Part shown: one piece after another, positions 16,532-25,382 of the stretch
Position numbering within the stretch: position 1 is the first letter of the stretch
How the letters are laid out: the number at the start of each line of letters is the position of its first letter
Source of the DNA: Oscillospiraceae bacterium
GTDB lineage: Bacteria; Bacillota; Clostridia; Oscillospirales; Oscillospiraceae
Assembly: GCA_020025305.1 (NCBI GenBank)
Contig: JAHHSG010000004.1
Location: 1-64,000 of the forward strand
Direction of reading: 5' to 3'
DNA length: 64,000 nt
Program-made: the position numbers and the translations under genes
The notes under the pieces: model-generated
Databases searched by the model: none
What the model saw: the letters and a program-made list of their open reading frames with translations, nothing else
Told to the model about the DNA's origin: nothing

Positions 16532-17893
16532 ATGGGTAAACTATTTGGCACGGATGGAATCCGTGGTGTTGCAGGGATGCAGTTAACTGCTGAGTTGGCA
16601 TTTCATGTCGGCCAGTCCGTAGCCACGGTGTTGCGTGAGGAGAAGGGAAGTGCTCCTACCGTTACGATTGGCAAAGATACGCGCATTTCCTCGGAAATGC
16701 TGGAGTCGGCACTTGTGGCCGGTATTTGCTCCGTGGGAGGCAACGTGATTCCTTTAGGAACAATCCCTACACCGGCAGTGGCATTTTTAACCATGCAGGA
16801 GAAGGCAGATGCCGGTATCGTGATCTCTGCCTCTCATAACCCCTACGAATATAACGGTATCAAAGTTTTTAATGCGCAGGGCTACAAGCTGCCGGATGCC
16901 ATGGAGCAGCGGGTAGAGGAACTGATCCTTACCGATACGGAGATGGCATGTAAGTCCGGGGATGAGATTGGTCGGCGATACGAGGTGTGCGGGGAACTGC
17001 GCCAGAGTTATATCGAGCATCTCCTCTCAACTATTGACGTAGATACCAGCGGGCTGCGTGTGCTGGTGGACTGTGCTAACGGTGCTGCCAGTGCTACGGC
17101 ACCAGATCTTTTTTCCCGCTTAGATCTGCAGGCGGATTTCATCTATACGACACCGGACGGAATCAATATCAATAACGGCTGCGGCTCTACCCATATGGAG
17201 ACGCTCGCCAAGAAGGTGGTCGAAGGGAAGTACGATCTGGGCATTGCTTTTGATGGTGATGCGGATCGATGCCTGCTGGTGGACGAGCAGGGAAATATGA
17301 TTGATGGCGACAAGGTGATGGCTATTTGTGCCATTATGCTGCGCCATGGCGGCAAACTCAACGGTGATGCCATTGTAGCCACGGTCATGTCGAATCTTGG
17401 GCTTCATGAGTTTTGCCGTAATAACGACATGCATTTGGTATGCACTCCGGTCGGCGACCGCAACGTGTTGGAAAAAATGCTGGAGTGCGATTACTCCATT
17501 GGCGGAGAGCAGTCGGGACATACGATTTTCCGTGCCTATTCCACCACCGGTGATGGTCAACTGACAGCATTGCAATTTTTGCAGGCGCTTTGTCAATCCG
17601 GTAAAAAGGCGTCCGAGCTGGCTTCCTGCTGTGCTCAATATCCCCAGGCGCTGGTCAATGTGGAGCTTGGGCATACGCCGGGTGTGAAGGAGCGCATTAT
17701 GGCAGACAAGGAGCTGCAAAAGCGCATCCATGAAACAGAGGAAATGCTTGGTGATGAAGGCCGCGTATTGATCCGCCCCTCCGGTACAGAAGCATTAATC
17801 CGCGTAATGATAGAGGCAAAGAGCGATGAAATGGCACACCACACCGCAGAATCTTTGGCTGATTTCATAAAGAATTTGTCAAATCAACGATAG
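16532..17893 (+). CDS. glmM: Phosphoglucosamine mutase
   Basis: Converts glucosamine 6-phosphate to glucosamine 1-phosphate for UDP-GlcNAc and peptidoglycan. The 453-residue alpha-phosphohexomutase has the phosphoserine loop SASHNP at 99-104 (Ser101), the metal site DGDADRC and the phosphate-binding RPSGTEALIR near the C terminus. ATG 16532 gives the standard MGKLFGTDGIRG; an ATG at 16508 overlapping the ruvB stop is possible but adds eight unmatched residues. The ruvB-glmM linkage is not universal and links recombination and cell wall genes here only by transcription. Confidence 0.96.
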   Translation: MGKLFGTDGIRGVAGMQLTAELAFHVGQSVATVLREEKGSAPTVTIGKDTRISSEMLESALVAGICSVGGNVIPLGTIPTPAVAFLTMQEKADAGIVISASHNPYEYNGIKVFNAQGYKLPDAMEQRVEELILTDTEMACKSGDEIGRRYEVCGELRQSYIEHLLSTIDVDTSGLRVLVDCANGAASATAPDLFSRLDLQADFIYTTPDGININNGCGSTHMETLAKKVVEGKYDLGIAFDGDADRCLLVDEQGNMIDGDKVMAICAIMLRHGGKLNGDAIVATVMSNLGLHEFCRNNDMHLVCTPVGDRNVLEKMLECDYSIGGEQSGHTIFRAYSTTGDGQLTALQFLQALCQSGKKASELASCCAQYPQALVNVELGHTPGVKERIMADKELQKRIHETEEMLGDEGRVLIRPSGTEALIRVMIEAKSDEMAHHTAESLADFIKNLSNQR

Positions 17894-17917
17894 TTCTGAC
17901 AAATTTTTGCGGATAGC

Positions 17918-17947
17918 TTGACAAATTATTTGTTTAATAGGTATAAT
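17918..17947 (+). promoter_or_regulatory. sigH promoter
   Basis: TTGACA at 17918-17923 and TATAAT at 17942-17947, spacer 18 nt. The expected start of transcription (about 17953-17955) falls on the first ATG of sigH, leaving no leader. Confidence 0.8.
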
Positions 17948-17952
17948 GATAT

Positions 17953-18579
17953 ATGGATAATATTAGCGAAGCAGTATTTGACAAAGAGTTGAATGACTTG
18001 AGTGATGAGCAGTTGTGCCAAGCACTGCAGGGCGGGAATCGTCAAGCAGAGGAATTGCTGGCTACTCGTTATCACCGTTTGGTACGCGCCTGCGCCCGTC
18101 CGTATTTTCTCGCCGGAGGCAACACGGAGGATCTCATGCAGGAAGGGATGTTTGGTCTCATCAAGGCGATGCGCGAGTATGATGAGAGCCGTGATGCGTC
18201 ATTCCATACCTTTGCCAGTACCTGTATTCGCCACCGTCTGTGCTCTGTCGTAAAGGCGGCCGCCAGCGGGAAGCATCTTCCGTTAAATCAATCGGTTCCC
18301 TTGAATCCCTCTTTCTTTGATATCCATCTTTCGTTCTCGCAGGTTGATCCTGAGGTTCTGATGATCGACAGAGAAAAGGCCGCCAGTTTGTTGAAGAATA
18401 CTCGCAAGCAGTTGTCCGAATTCGAGGTGAAGATTTTAGGGTATTATTTAGACGGTCTCACATGTCGTGAGATCGCGGAAACTGTCGGCAAGTCTCCGAA
18501 ATCGGTGGACAACGCTGTGCAACGTATTCGCCGCAAAGTAGCGCGGCAGCTTTCTAAGAGCGATATCAGCAAAAGCTGA
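17953..18579 (+). CDS. sigH: RNA polymerase sigma-H (Spo0H) factor
   Basis: A 208-residue sigma-70 family protein. Region 2 (about 35-105) contains the SigH-like run RACARPYFLAGGNTEDLMQE followed by GLIKAMREYD, and region 4 (about 145-200) has the helix-turn-helix CREIAETVGKSPKSVDNA. Length and region 2 fit Spo0H, which starts sporulation and stationary-phase gene expression. ATG 17953 coincides with the predicted transcription start, so translation would be leaderless; a TTG at 17998 preceded by AAAGAG (17983-17988) is the alternative and would give 193 residues beginning at the conserved LSDEQL segment. The sporulation genes in this window (spoIIA operon) are classical SigH targets. Confidence 0.85.
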   Translation: MDNISEAVFDKELNDLSDEQLCQALQGGNRQAEELLATRYHRLVRACARPYFLAGGNTEDLMQEGMFGLIKAMREYDESRDASFHTFASTCIRHRLCSVVKAAASGKHLPLNQSVPLNPSFFDIHLSFSQVDPEVLMIDREKAASLLKNTRKQLSEFEVKILGYYLDGLTCREIAETVGKSPKSVDNAVQRIRRKVARQLSKSDISKS

Positions 18580-18614
18580 ACGCATATATTTTTTCTCAAA
18601 GAGAGGGTAACATC

Positions 18615-18893
18615 ATGTACGAAGACAAGACTTTAGTATGCAAAGAGTGCGGTAAGGAGTTTGTTTTTACGGCCGGTGAGCAGGAGTTCTATGCTGAGCG
18701 TGGCTTCCAGAACGAGCCTCAGCGCTGCAAGTCCTGCCGTGACGCTCGCAAGAATGCAGCTCGCGGTCCTCGCGAGTTCTTCACTGCTACTTGCGCTATG
18801 TGCGGTGGCGAGGCTCGTGTGCCTTTTGAGCCTAAGAGCGACCGTCCTGTTTATTGCAGCGAGTGCTTTGCTAAGATGCGTGAAAACGGCTGA
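18615..18893 (+). CDS. Double zinc-ribbon protein (CxxC-x17-CxxC family)
   Basis: A 92-residue protein with two zinc ribbons: C9/C12 with C38/C41 (probable zinc-ribbon domain) and C60/C63 with C81/C84, the latter exactly spaced CxxC-x17-CxxC. Between them lies a basic Arg/Lys/Ala-rich linker. Such small proteins are widespread in clostridia, often abundant, and have no assigned function; nucleic-acid or protein contacts are plausible. AGAGAGGG precedes ATG 18615. It is monocistronic, ended by a strong terminator. Confidence 0.85.
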   Translation: MYEDKTLVCKECGKEFVFTAGEQEFYAERGFQNEPQRCKSCRDARKNAARGPREFFTATCAMCGGEARVPFEPKSDRPVYCSECFAKMRENG

Positions 18894-18920
18894 TATTCTT
18901 TGCTGAATCTTGATAAATGA

Positions 18921-18950
18921 AGCGGCGTGCTTAAAGCACGCCGCTTTTTC
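18921..18950 (+). terminator. Terminator after the zinc-ribbon gene
   Basis: A perfect 10-bp stem AGCGGCGTGC (18921-18930) / GCACGCCGCT (18936-18945) followed by TTTTC. Confidence 0.85.
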
Positions 18951-19069
18951 TTGTGCGTATACCATCTGTCCGGTAAGGGTTAAGCGGGCGGATATGCAGC
19001 CGACGACATTTACAAAACAGCAAGCAAACAGGGAACAAAGGGGTTTTACTTTACCTTTGAAATTTTTTG

Positions 19070-19098
19070 TTGAAAAATTGATCAAAACAGGGTATACT
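19070..19098 (+). promoter_or_regulatory. Promoter of the DUF1858 gene
   Basis: TTGAAA at 19070-19075 and TATACT at 19093-19098 with a 17-nt spacer. Confidence 0.75.
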
Positions 19099-19129
19099 AA
19101 TATCGTAAAATTTTATGGAGGTTTGAACA

Positions 19130-19339
19130 ATGATTGAAATTACCAAGGATACGATCATCGGTGATATTCTGGATATTGCTCCTCAGACGGCCCCCATCTT
19201 CTATTCCATCGGCATGCACTGCCTGGGCTGCCCCTCTTCTCGTGGTGAGACCGTAGAGGAAGCTTGCATGGTGCACGGAATCGAAGTGGACAAGTTGTTG
19301 GCGATCGTCAATGAGGAAGCCAATAAGTCTGCAAAATAA
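19130..19339 (+). CDS. DUF1858-domain small protein
   Basis: A 69-residue protein that is entirely one DUF1858 domain (hybrid-cluster-associated disulfide oxidoreductase-like). The typical core ITKDTIIGDILD and the motif GMHCLGCPSS with two cysteines (about 30 and 33) are present; these suggest redox or iron-sulfur-linked activity, but none is proven for stand-alone copies. GGAGG precedes ATG 19130. It has its own promoter. The following methyltransferase gene may be read from the same transcript, since the hairpin in between lacks a T-run. Confidence 0.88.
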   Translation: MIEITKDTIIGDILDIAPQTAPIFYSIGMHCLGCPSSRGETVEEACMVHGIEVDKLLAIVNEEANKSAK

Positions 19340-19351
19340 ATAAGCACCAAG

Positions 19352-19381
19352 AACGCATACGGTCAAAAAACCGTATGCGTT
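19352..19381 (+). terminator. Hairpin between DUF1858 gene and trmK
   Basis: AACGCATACGG (19352-19362) and CCGTATGCGTT (19371-19381) form an 11-bp perfect stem. Only CCCTTG follows, so termination is doubtful; on the other strand the loop itself is T-rich. It may be an RNA stabiliser or weak terminator. Confidence 0.45.
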
Positions 19382-19448
19382 CCCTTGTATGGAGACAAAT
19401 GTGCGGCTGCCGTTCCGGCATCCGGGATATAAGGAAATGAGGAAGCCC

Positions 19449-20162
19449 ATGGAGAAAAAGCAATTACAATTGCAGCCCCGCCTGCAGATGTTGGCTGATC
19501 TAGTACCGGAAGGTGCACAATTGGCGGACGTGGGAACGGATCACGGATATTTGCCGGTGTGGTTGCTGCAGCGCGGTCGGATCCGTACCGCCATCGCTTC
19601 GGATATTGGCGAAGAGCCGCTGCACCATGCACGACGTACAGCGCAGGAGCAGGGCATTGATGGTATAGATTTCCGCCTCTGTGACGGTCTACAGGGGATT
19701 GAAGCGCAAGAGGCAGATACGGTAGTCATTGCTGGTATGGGCGGCGAAACCATTGCTCATATTTTGCAGGCAACCCCTTGGACAGCAGACGGTGCCCATA
19801 CACTGCTGCTGCAACCCATGACAAAGGCGGAACAGCTTCGATTGTGGCTCTCTCAAAATGGCTATCACTTTATAAAAGAGCGGTTAGTGTGGGATAAAGA
19901 TTTTCTCTACCCCATCATGCTGGTGACTGGCGGGGCACAGGAGGTACTGGCAGATGCCGAGCAGTACAGCGGCGTACTGTTGGAGGATGATCCCTTGTAC
20001 AGCCAATATTTGCAGCATCAAATCGATCGACTGCGGCGTGCCATTGATGGACGAAGCCGTGCCAATCATGAAACGGACCGTGAAGAGGCCTGTCGGCTGA
20101 GAGCCATCTGCCACACGCTGGAGGAGAAAAAAGGGAGGCTTTTCCATGGCAACAGTACATGA
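19449..20162 (+). CDS. trmK: tRNA (adenine(22)-N1)-methyltransferase TrmK
   Basis: A 237-residue class I methyltransferase that makes m1A22 in tRNAs of Gram-positive bacteria. The SAM loop DVGTDHGYLPVWL is near residue 30, and a GMGGETI motif is near 100. The ATG at 19449 (preceded by GAGGAAG) gives the usual start; ATG 19389 would add 20 residues and lies right after a hairpin. It overlaps the nif3-like gene by 17 nt, the standard trmK-yqfO pairing of Firmicutes. Confidence 0.92.
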   Translation: MEKKQLQLQPRLQMLADLVPEGAQLADVGTDHGYLPVWLLQRGRIRTAIASDIGEEPLHHARRTAQEQGIDGIDFRLCDGLQGIEAQEADTVVIAGMGGETIAHILQATPWTADGAHTLLLQPMTKAEQLRLWLSQNGYHFIKERLVWDKDFLYPIMLVTGGAQEVLADAEQYSGVLLEDDPLYSQYLQHQIDRLRRAIDGRSRANHETDREEACRLRAICHTLEEKKGRLFHGNST

Positions 20163-20934
20163 TATTGAACAGTTTCTATTTGATTGGGCACCCCAGGAAT
20201 TGGCGGCGGAATGGGACAATGTAGGGCATCTGGTAGGAGCGGGAGCGGCGCAGGTTCATAAAATTCTGGTATCTCTGGATATTACGGAGGCCGTGGTGGA
20301 CGAGGCCGTTGCCGCTGGGTGCGATCTGATTATTTCTCATCACCCGGTGATGAACTGCACTTGGCACAAGGTCCAAAGTATACGAAACGATACCCCACAA
20401 GGCCGGATACTGATGAAAATGGTACGCTATGGCATTTCTTCCATTTGTATGCATACTAATCTGGATGCTGCACAAGGCGGTGTCAACGATGTTTTGGCAG
20501 AAAAATTAGGATTGACAGACGTCAATGCCTTAAATGCCGAAAAAATTGGCAGATTTGGTGTACTAAAATGCGAAATGCCCCTTGTCGATTTCACCCAATC
20601 TGTGATAAAATGTTTAGGTTGCAATGGCTTGCGTTATACAGATGCCGGCAGACCCGTACACCGCGTAGCGGTGGGCGGCGGTTCTTGCGGCGATTATATC
20701 CCGCAGGCTATCGCAATGGGCTGCGACACGTTTGTCACATCTGACCTCAGCTACCATGAGTTTTTGGACAACCGAGAGATCAATCTCATTGACGCAGGAC
20801 ACTTTCCTACAGAAAATCTGATTTGCCCCGTGATTGCCCAGCGGCTGAGAGATGCATTTGCGCAGCTGACGATTATACCATCGGCCGCACACTGCCGTGA
20901 GGTCATCCAATACTGCATTAAAGGAGAAGAGTAA
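20146..20934 (+). CDS. Nif3-like dinuclear metal-centre hexameric protein
   Basis: A 262-residue NIF3/YqfO-family protein. The metal ligands characteristic of the family are visible in HHPVMN, HTNLDAAQGGVND and the C-terminal HFPTE segment. Members form toroidal hexamers with two metal ions per subunit; some are annotated GTP cyclohydrolase 1 type 2, but the cellular role is not firmly known. This copy lacks the inserted PII-like domain of B. subtilis YqfO, being 262 instead of about 370 residues. It overlaps trmK and ends 2 nt before yebC, so three genes may be co-expressed. Confidence 0.9.
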   Translation: MATVHDIEQFLFDWAPQELAAEWDNVGHLVGAGAAQVHKILVSLDITEAVVDEAVAAGCDLIISHHPVMNCTWHKVQSIRNDTPQGRILMKMVRYGISSICMHTNLDAAQGGVNDVLAEKLGLTDVNALNAEKIGRFGVLKCEMPLVDFTQSVIKCLGCNGLRYTDAGRPVHRVAVGGGSCGDYIPQAIAMGCDTFVTSDLSYHEFLDNREINLIDAGHFPTENLICPVIAQRLRDAFAQLTIIPSAAHCREVIQYCIKGEE

Positions 20935-20936
20935 TT

Positions 20937-21671
20937 ATGTCCGGACATTCCAAATGGCACAACATTCAAAAGACCAAGGGTGCAGCTGACGCCAAGCGCA
21001 GCGCCGTCTTTACTAAAATCGCCAAGGAAATCATTGTAGCCGTCAAGCAGGGCGGCAGCGGCGATCCCGCCAATAACTCTCGTCTGGCTACCGTGGTAGC
21101 CAAGGCGAAGGCTGCTAATATGCCTAACGATAACATCAAGCGAACCATTGACAAGGCACTGGGCGCCAATAACACCGATAACTATGAGTCTGTCACCTAT
21201 GAGGGCTATGGTCCTTGCGGCGTTGCCGTAATCGTAGAAGCTCTGACGGATAATCGGCAGCGTACCGCTCCTGAAGTCCGCCACTACTTTGATAAGTTTG
21301 GCGGCAATCTGGGTGCGCAGGGCTGTGTGTCCTGGTCCTTTGACCGCAAGGGCGTAATCGTCATTGATAACGAGGACGAGGAACTGGACGAAGATACTGT
21401 CATGATGGATGCGCTGGAAGCCGGTGCAGAGGATATGCAATCCGATGGTCCTGTTTTTGAAGTGACCACGGATCCTGAGAGCTTCGCTGAGGTACACAAG
21501 GCGCTGGAAGCTAAGGGATATACTTTTGTCAGTGCTGAGGTGGAGATGGTTCCCCAAAACTATATCACACTCACCAAGGAAGAGGACGTGAAGATGATGG
21601 AGAAACTGTTGAGTTATCTGGAAGATAACGATGATGTCCAGAACGTGTGGCACAACTGGCAGCAGGACTAA
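20937..21671 (+). CDS. yebC: YebC/PmpR-family protein (TACO1-like)
   Basis: A 244-residue protein with the conserved start MSGHSKWHNIQ and the three-domain YebC fold, including the GYGPCGVAV and FGGNLGAQGCVSW motifs and a very acidic loop (about residues 145-152). Members have been described as DNA-binding regulators and more recently as translation factors that help ribosomes pass difficult sequences such as proline stretches. GGAGAAGAG lies before ATG 20937. A strong terminator ends the unit. Confidence 0.93.
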   Translation: MSGHSKWHNIQKTKGAADAKRSAVFTKIAKEIIVAVKQGGSGDPANNSRLATVVAKAKAANMPNDNIKRTIDKALGANNTDNYESVTYEGYGPCGVAVIVEALTDNRQRTAPEVRHYFDKFGGNLGAQGCVSWSFDRKGVIVIDNEDEELDEDTVMMDALEAGAEDMQSDGPVFEVTTDPESFAEVHKALEAKGYTFVSAEVEMVPQNYITLTKEEDVKMMEKLLSYLEDNDDVQNVWHNWQQD

Positions 21672-21695
21672 GCGGAATTTTACATCGTGTGAAAA

Positions 21696-21731
21696 GCATC
21701 CCTTTGCACCTGCTGCAAGGGGATGTTTTTG
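21696..21731 (+). terminator. Terminator after yebC
   Basis: CATCCCTTTGCA (21697-21708) pairs with TGCAAGGGGATG (21714-21725) with one G-U pair, followed by TTTTTG. Confidence 0.85.
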
Positions 21732-21829
21732 TCTGAACCGTCTGTAAAATGGCGCGCCACGGGGCATGATAACTACCATCAATATAAAGAATACATGCAC
21801 ACCTCTTCGTGCATGAGAAGGATAACTCT

Positions 21830-23620
21830 ATGCTGATTCTTTTAGGGATCGGGGTGGCACTGGTTTTGAGTGCCATCCAAATCCGGATCCTGCATCGCAC
21901 AACAACTGTGAAAGCTTCCGTTTTTCTCACACTGAAGAATATTTTATTCCTTCATGTATTGTCTGTAGCTGCTTTTCAATATGTCTTTCACCACCGCCAC
22001 TATTTGATCACATCGTTCTATGGCCCTACGGATTTTTTGCTCTATTTGGGCCTTTGTGTGGTGATGGGTCTGCTTTTACTATTGATGGATCACGTTCTGG
22101 CAGGCAGGCCGCGGGAGACGACAGGAAAGAAGGAGAAGGGCTTGTTGCCAGAAGTGTTAAGCGTCCTATTTGTTTTTGTAGGCGTTCTCTGTATCACACT
22201 GACTAACTGGGGCAAATCCGAATTTGGTGATCTGCCAATCGATCAGGCTCTGATCACGTATCTATCCCCTACGGTAGGCAGCAATACGATCGATATTATC
22301 TCCGCCATCGAGGGCCCCGTATTTTTTGCATTTTTGTGCGCTGTCGGCATGGGTTTGTTTGCCTTTGCCCGCATCAGCTTTCTTACACGATGGCTCCACC
22401 GCACCATAAGCCTAGCGTTGGCTATCGTCGTTTTGCTCAGTGGTGCTGCTTATGGTGTGCGGAAGTTCCAGCTCACGGATCTTTATTCCCACTACTTTTT
22501 ACATTCGACCATCATTGATGAGAACTATGTGGATCCGCGCAAAGCCAACATTCAATTCCCAGAGAAGAAGCGCAACTTGATCCATATTTACCTTGAGTCC
22601 ATGGAAAATAGCTATATGTCCACGGAAAACGGCGGCTTTATGGAACAAGATCTGATCCCGGAGCTGACACTGCTGGCCGGTGAAGGATACAGCTTTTCTC
22701 ATTTGGACAAGGGCTTTGGCGGCCCCCAGTCGGCTGTCGGCACCACCTGGTCAGTGGCCTCCATGGTAAATATGAGTACCGGTCTTCCCATGAAATCTCC
22801 CATAGACAGGAATGCCTACAAACGAAAGGACAGCTTCCTGCCGGGCGCTTGGGCACTGGGCGATATTCTGGCAGCAGAGGGATATGAGCAGACGCTGATG
22901 TTCGGTGCAGACGCGGATTTTGGCGGCTTGACGACCTACTTTAAAACGCATGGTAATTTCCATATCATGGACTACAAATATGCCAAGGAGACCGGAGCTA
23001 TCCCCAAGGACTACAAGGTTTGGTGGGGCTATGAGGATGAAAAACTTTTCCAGTTTGCCAAGGAGGAGCTGATACGGCTGAGCAATACTGGCAAGCCTTT
23101 TCACTTTACCATGGAAACAGCAGATACCCATCGCCCCGATGGGTATTTGGAAAAAGGCACCCCCACACCATACCCCAATCAATACGCAAACGTGGTGGCA
23201 CACAGCGCAGCACAGGTCTATGATTTTGTGCGCTGGATTCAGCAGCAGCCCTTTTACGATCATACGACCGTGGTCATTATTGGAGATCATATCAGCATGG
23301 AGTCCAATTTTTTCAAGTTTTATGGATTCCCTAAGGAGTATCGACGCTCCCAATATAATGTGATTCTCAATCCGGCTCCCGGCGTTGCCTCTCGTGATCC
23401 TCAAATTTTAATGGAACGCGATTACGCCAACTTTGATATGTTTCCCACCATTCTCTCCAGTTTGGGGGTTAGCTTCGATGGCAGCAGGCTGGGGATCGGA
23501 ACGGATCTCTTTTCGGGTGAAAAAACTCTGTTTGAAGAAAAAGGGTTTTCATTTGCTGACAGAGAGCTAACCAAACGGAGCGAACTTTACGACAGAGAGA
23601 TTTTTGGTCATCCCAACTGA
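21830..23620 (+). CDS. LTA synthase/OpgB-type membrane sulfatase-fold phosphotransferase
   Basis: A 596-residue protein with five or six N-terminal membrane helices (within residues 1-220) and an extracytoplasmic alkaline-phosphatase/sulfatase domain (about 245-560). The family landmarks are seen: a metal-binding glutamate in IYLESMENSY, the nucleophilic threonine region GTTW at 304-307, GADADFGG, ADTHRPDGY and GDHISMES. Such enzymes move glycerol-phosphate from phosphatidylglycerol to lipoteichoic acid or to glycans. Its closest pattern is the phosphoglycerol transferase (MdoB/OpgB-like) branch of Firmicutes rather than classical LtaS. ATG 21830 follows AGAAGGA; a GTG at 21809 is less likely. 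The substrate cannot be told from sequence. It is monocistronic. Confidence 0.85.
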   Translation: MLILLGIGVALVLSAIQIRILHRTTTVKASVFLTLKNILFLHVLSVAAFQYVFHHRHYLITSFYGPTDFLLYLGLCVVMGLLLLLMDHVLAGRPRETTGKKEKGLLPEVLSVLFVFVGVLCITLTNWGKSEFGDLPIDQALITYLSPTVGSNTIDIISAIEGPVFFAFLCAVGMGLFAFARISFLTRWLHRTISLALAIVVLLSGAAYGVRKFQLTDLYSHYFLHSTIIDENYVDPRKANIQFPEKKRNLIHIYLESMENSYMSTENGGFMEQDLIPELTLLAGEGYSFSHLDKGFGGPQSAVGTTWSVASMVNMSTGLPMKSPIDRNAYKRKDSFLPGAWALGDILAAEGYEQTLMFGADADFGGLTTYFKTHGNFHIMDYKYAKETGAIPKDYKVWWGYEDEKLFQFAKEELIRLSNTGKPFHFTMETADTHRPDGYLEKGTPTPYPNQYANVVAHSAAQVYDFVRWIQQQPFYDHTTVVIIGDHISMESNFFKFYGFPKEYRRSQYNVILNPAPGVASRDPQILMERDYANFDMFPTILSSLGVSFDGSRLGIGTDLFSGEKTLFEEKGFSFADRELTKRSELYDREIFGHPN

Positions 23621-23632
23621 CGCCTCAAATCA

Positions 23633-23683
23633 AAGAAACCCTTGGAATGTCCTAGTGTTTGAACATTCTGCGGGTTTTCTTTG
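23633..23683 (+). terminator. Terminator after the sulfatase-family gene
   Basis: AAAGAAACCC and GGGTTTTCTTT arms with an inner GAATGT/ACATTC stem form a long imperfect hairpin ending in a T-rich run. Confidence 0.7.
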
Positions 23684-23721
23684 TTTATTACAGCTATCTC
23701 TTCTAACTTGCCCACCTTCCT

Positions 23722-23730
23722 CATACATAT
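23722..23730 (+). promoter_or_regulatory. Possible sigma-E -10 element of spoIVA
   Basis: CATACATAT resembles the sigma-E -10 consensus (CATACANT) 38 nt before the spoIVA start, and spoIVA is a sigma-E gene in other spore formers. No clear -35 partner was found. Confidence 0.3.
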
Positions 23731-23767
23731 GACTAACGGAAAATCAAGGCAAACGGAGGAAGGCACT

Positions 23768-25249
23768 ATGAATCAAACCGCATCCATTTATCAAGATATG
23801 GCGAGGCGCACAAAAAACAGCGTCTATATCGGCGTTGTGGGGCCGGTGCGAACAGGAAAATCCACCTTTATCAAGCGCTTCATGGAGACACAGGTGTTGC
23901 CCAACATGGACAACAGCTACCGTCGTGACCGGGCCAGAGATGAACTGCCGCAGAGTGGCTCAGGCCGTACCATCATGACTGCAGAGCCAAAATTCGTGCC
24001 GGAGGAGGCCGTGGAGATCTGCTTGGAGGGGGAGGCCTCTTTCTCCGTTCGCATGATCGACTGCGTAGGTTATATGGTGCCTGGCGCTGTCGGTCAGTAT
24101 GAGGATCTCACACCCCGCATGGTCATGACACCTTGGTACGACTACGAGATTCCCATGACAGAAGCGGCAGAAATCGGCACGCGCAAAGTCATCACCGATC
24201 ACTCTACTGTAGGCGTTGTTGTCACCACAGACGGCACGGTCACTGATATTCCCCGTGAAGATTACTGCGAAGCCGAAGAGCGCGTCATTCGGGAACTGCA
24301 AGAGATTGGCAAGCCCTTTATTGTCCTCGTCAATTCCAGCCAGCCGGAGAGCAGTCGCTGCCGTGCCATCGCTGAGGAGTTGGAGCAGCGCTATCAAGTT
24401 CAGTGTATGGCCGTCAATTGCCAGACCATGGAGCAGCCGGAATTTCTGGAGCTGCTGCGAAATCTCCTGTATGAGTTCCCATTGCAAGAGTTAGATTTCT
24501 TTTTACCCCCCTGGGTAGATGCACTTCCTACAGATCATCCTATTAAGCAGGGGCTCTATCAATCCATCGCCCAGCAGGCCCGGCCCATCGCCCATATCCG
24601 TGAGTTGGATGCCTGCCTTTCTAAAATTCAGGAGGAGGAGTCCGTTCAGAGTATTTCTGTGCGGGGCATTGACCTTGGTGTCGGCGTTGCCGTGGCAGAG
24701 GTACAGCTGCCACGCAGTCTCTTTTATACGACTTTGAGCCAGCGTTCCGGGCTGCAAGTGGAGGATGATGGTGATCTCATGGAACTGCTCACGCAGCTTG
24801 CGGCCATGAAAGGGGAGTACGAGCAGATTGCCCCGGCGCTGCAGGCAGCGCGGGAAACGGGCTACGGCATTGTCCTTCCTCGGGTAGAGGAATTAAATCT
24901 GGAGGATCCGGAGATCGTACGTCAGGGTGGCCGCTACGGCGTACGAATGAAAGCCAGCGCACCGTCCATTCATCTGATTCGAGCCGATATTGAAACTACG
25001 GTTTCCCCCATCGTCGGCAACGAGAAACAATCTGAAGACATGGTCAACTATCTGCTGCAGGAATTCGAGGGAGATCCCGGAAAGATCTGGCAGTCCAATA
25101 TTTTTGGAAAAAGCTTCCATGAGATCGTGGGTGATGACTTGCAGGCAAAACTAAAGCGGATGCCGGAAGATTCTCAGAAAAAACTACGGGAAGCTCTGGA
25201 ACGCATTATCAACGAAGGGAGCGGCGGCCTTATCTGTATTATACTGTAA
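23768..25249 (+). CDS. spoIVA: Stage IV sporulation protein A
   Basis: The 493-residue morphogenetic ATPase that polymerises on the forespore surface as the coat basement layer. Length is the same as in Bacillus (492). Walker A reads GPVRTGKS at 25-32 within IGVVGPVRTGKSTFIKRF, and the highly conserved C terminus (GDDLQAKLKRMPED, then GSGGLICIIL) is intact. GGAGGA at 23756-23761 supports ATG 23768. In other spore formers SpoIVA is anchored by SpoVM and bound by SipL/SpoVID; genes for both partners lie at 59.8-61.4 kb in this window. Confidence 0.97.
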   Translation: MNQTASIYQDMARRTKNSVYIGVVGPVRTGKSTFIKRFMETQVLPNMDNSYRRDRARDELPQSGSGRTIMTAEPKFVPEEAVEICLEGEASFSVRMIDCVGYMVPGAVGQYEDLTPRMVMTPWYDYEIPMTEAAEIGTRKVITDHSTVGVVVTTDGTVTDIPREDYCEAEERVIRELQEIGKPFIVLVNSSQPESSRCRAIAEELEQRYQVQCMAVNCQTMEQPEFLELLRNLLYEFPLQELDFFLPPWVDALPTDHPIKQGLYQSIAQQARPIAHIRELDACLSKIQEEESVQSISVRGIDLGVGVAVAEVQLPRSLFYTTLSQRSGLQVEDDGDLMELLTQLAAMKGEYEQIAPALQAARETGYGIVLPRVEELNLEDPEIVRQGGRYGVRMKASAPSIHLIRADIETTVSPIVGNEKQSEDMVNYLLQEFEGDPGKIWQSNIFGKSFHEIVGDDLQAKLKRMPEDSQKKLREALERIINEGSGGLICIIL

Positions 25250-25318
25250 AGTTAATATTCTTTACACTTCCATTTACTGCTTGCAAGGAGTTATTGAAGC
25301 ATTCTTTCTTTTTCTGCC

Positions 25319-25347
25319 TTGCTATTGCGGAAAGGCCGTGGTAAAAT
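25319..25347 (+). promoter_or_regulatory. coaX promoter
   Basis: TTGCTA at 25319-25324 and TAAAAT at 25342-25347, spacer 17 nt. Confidence 0.6.
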
Positions 25348-25382
25348 AAACTTACTTAATGAAAAAAGGGAGGACTTCAACT

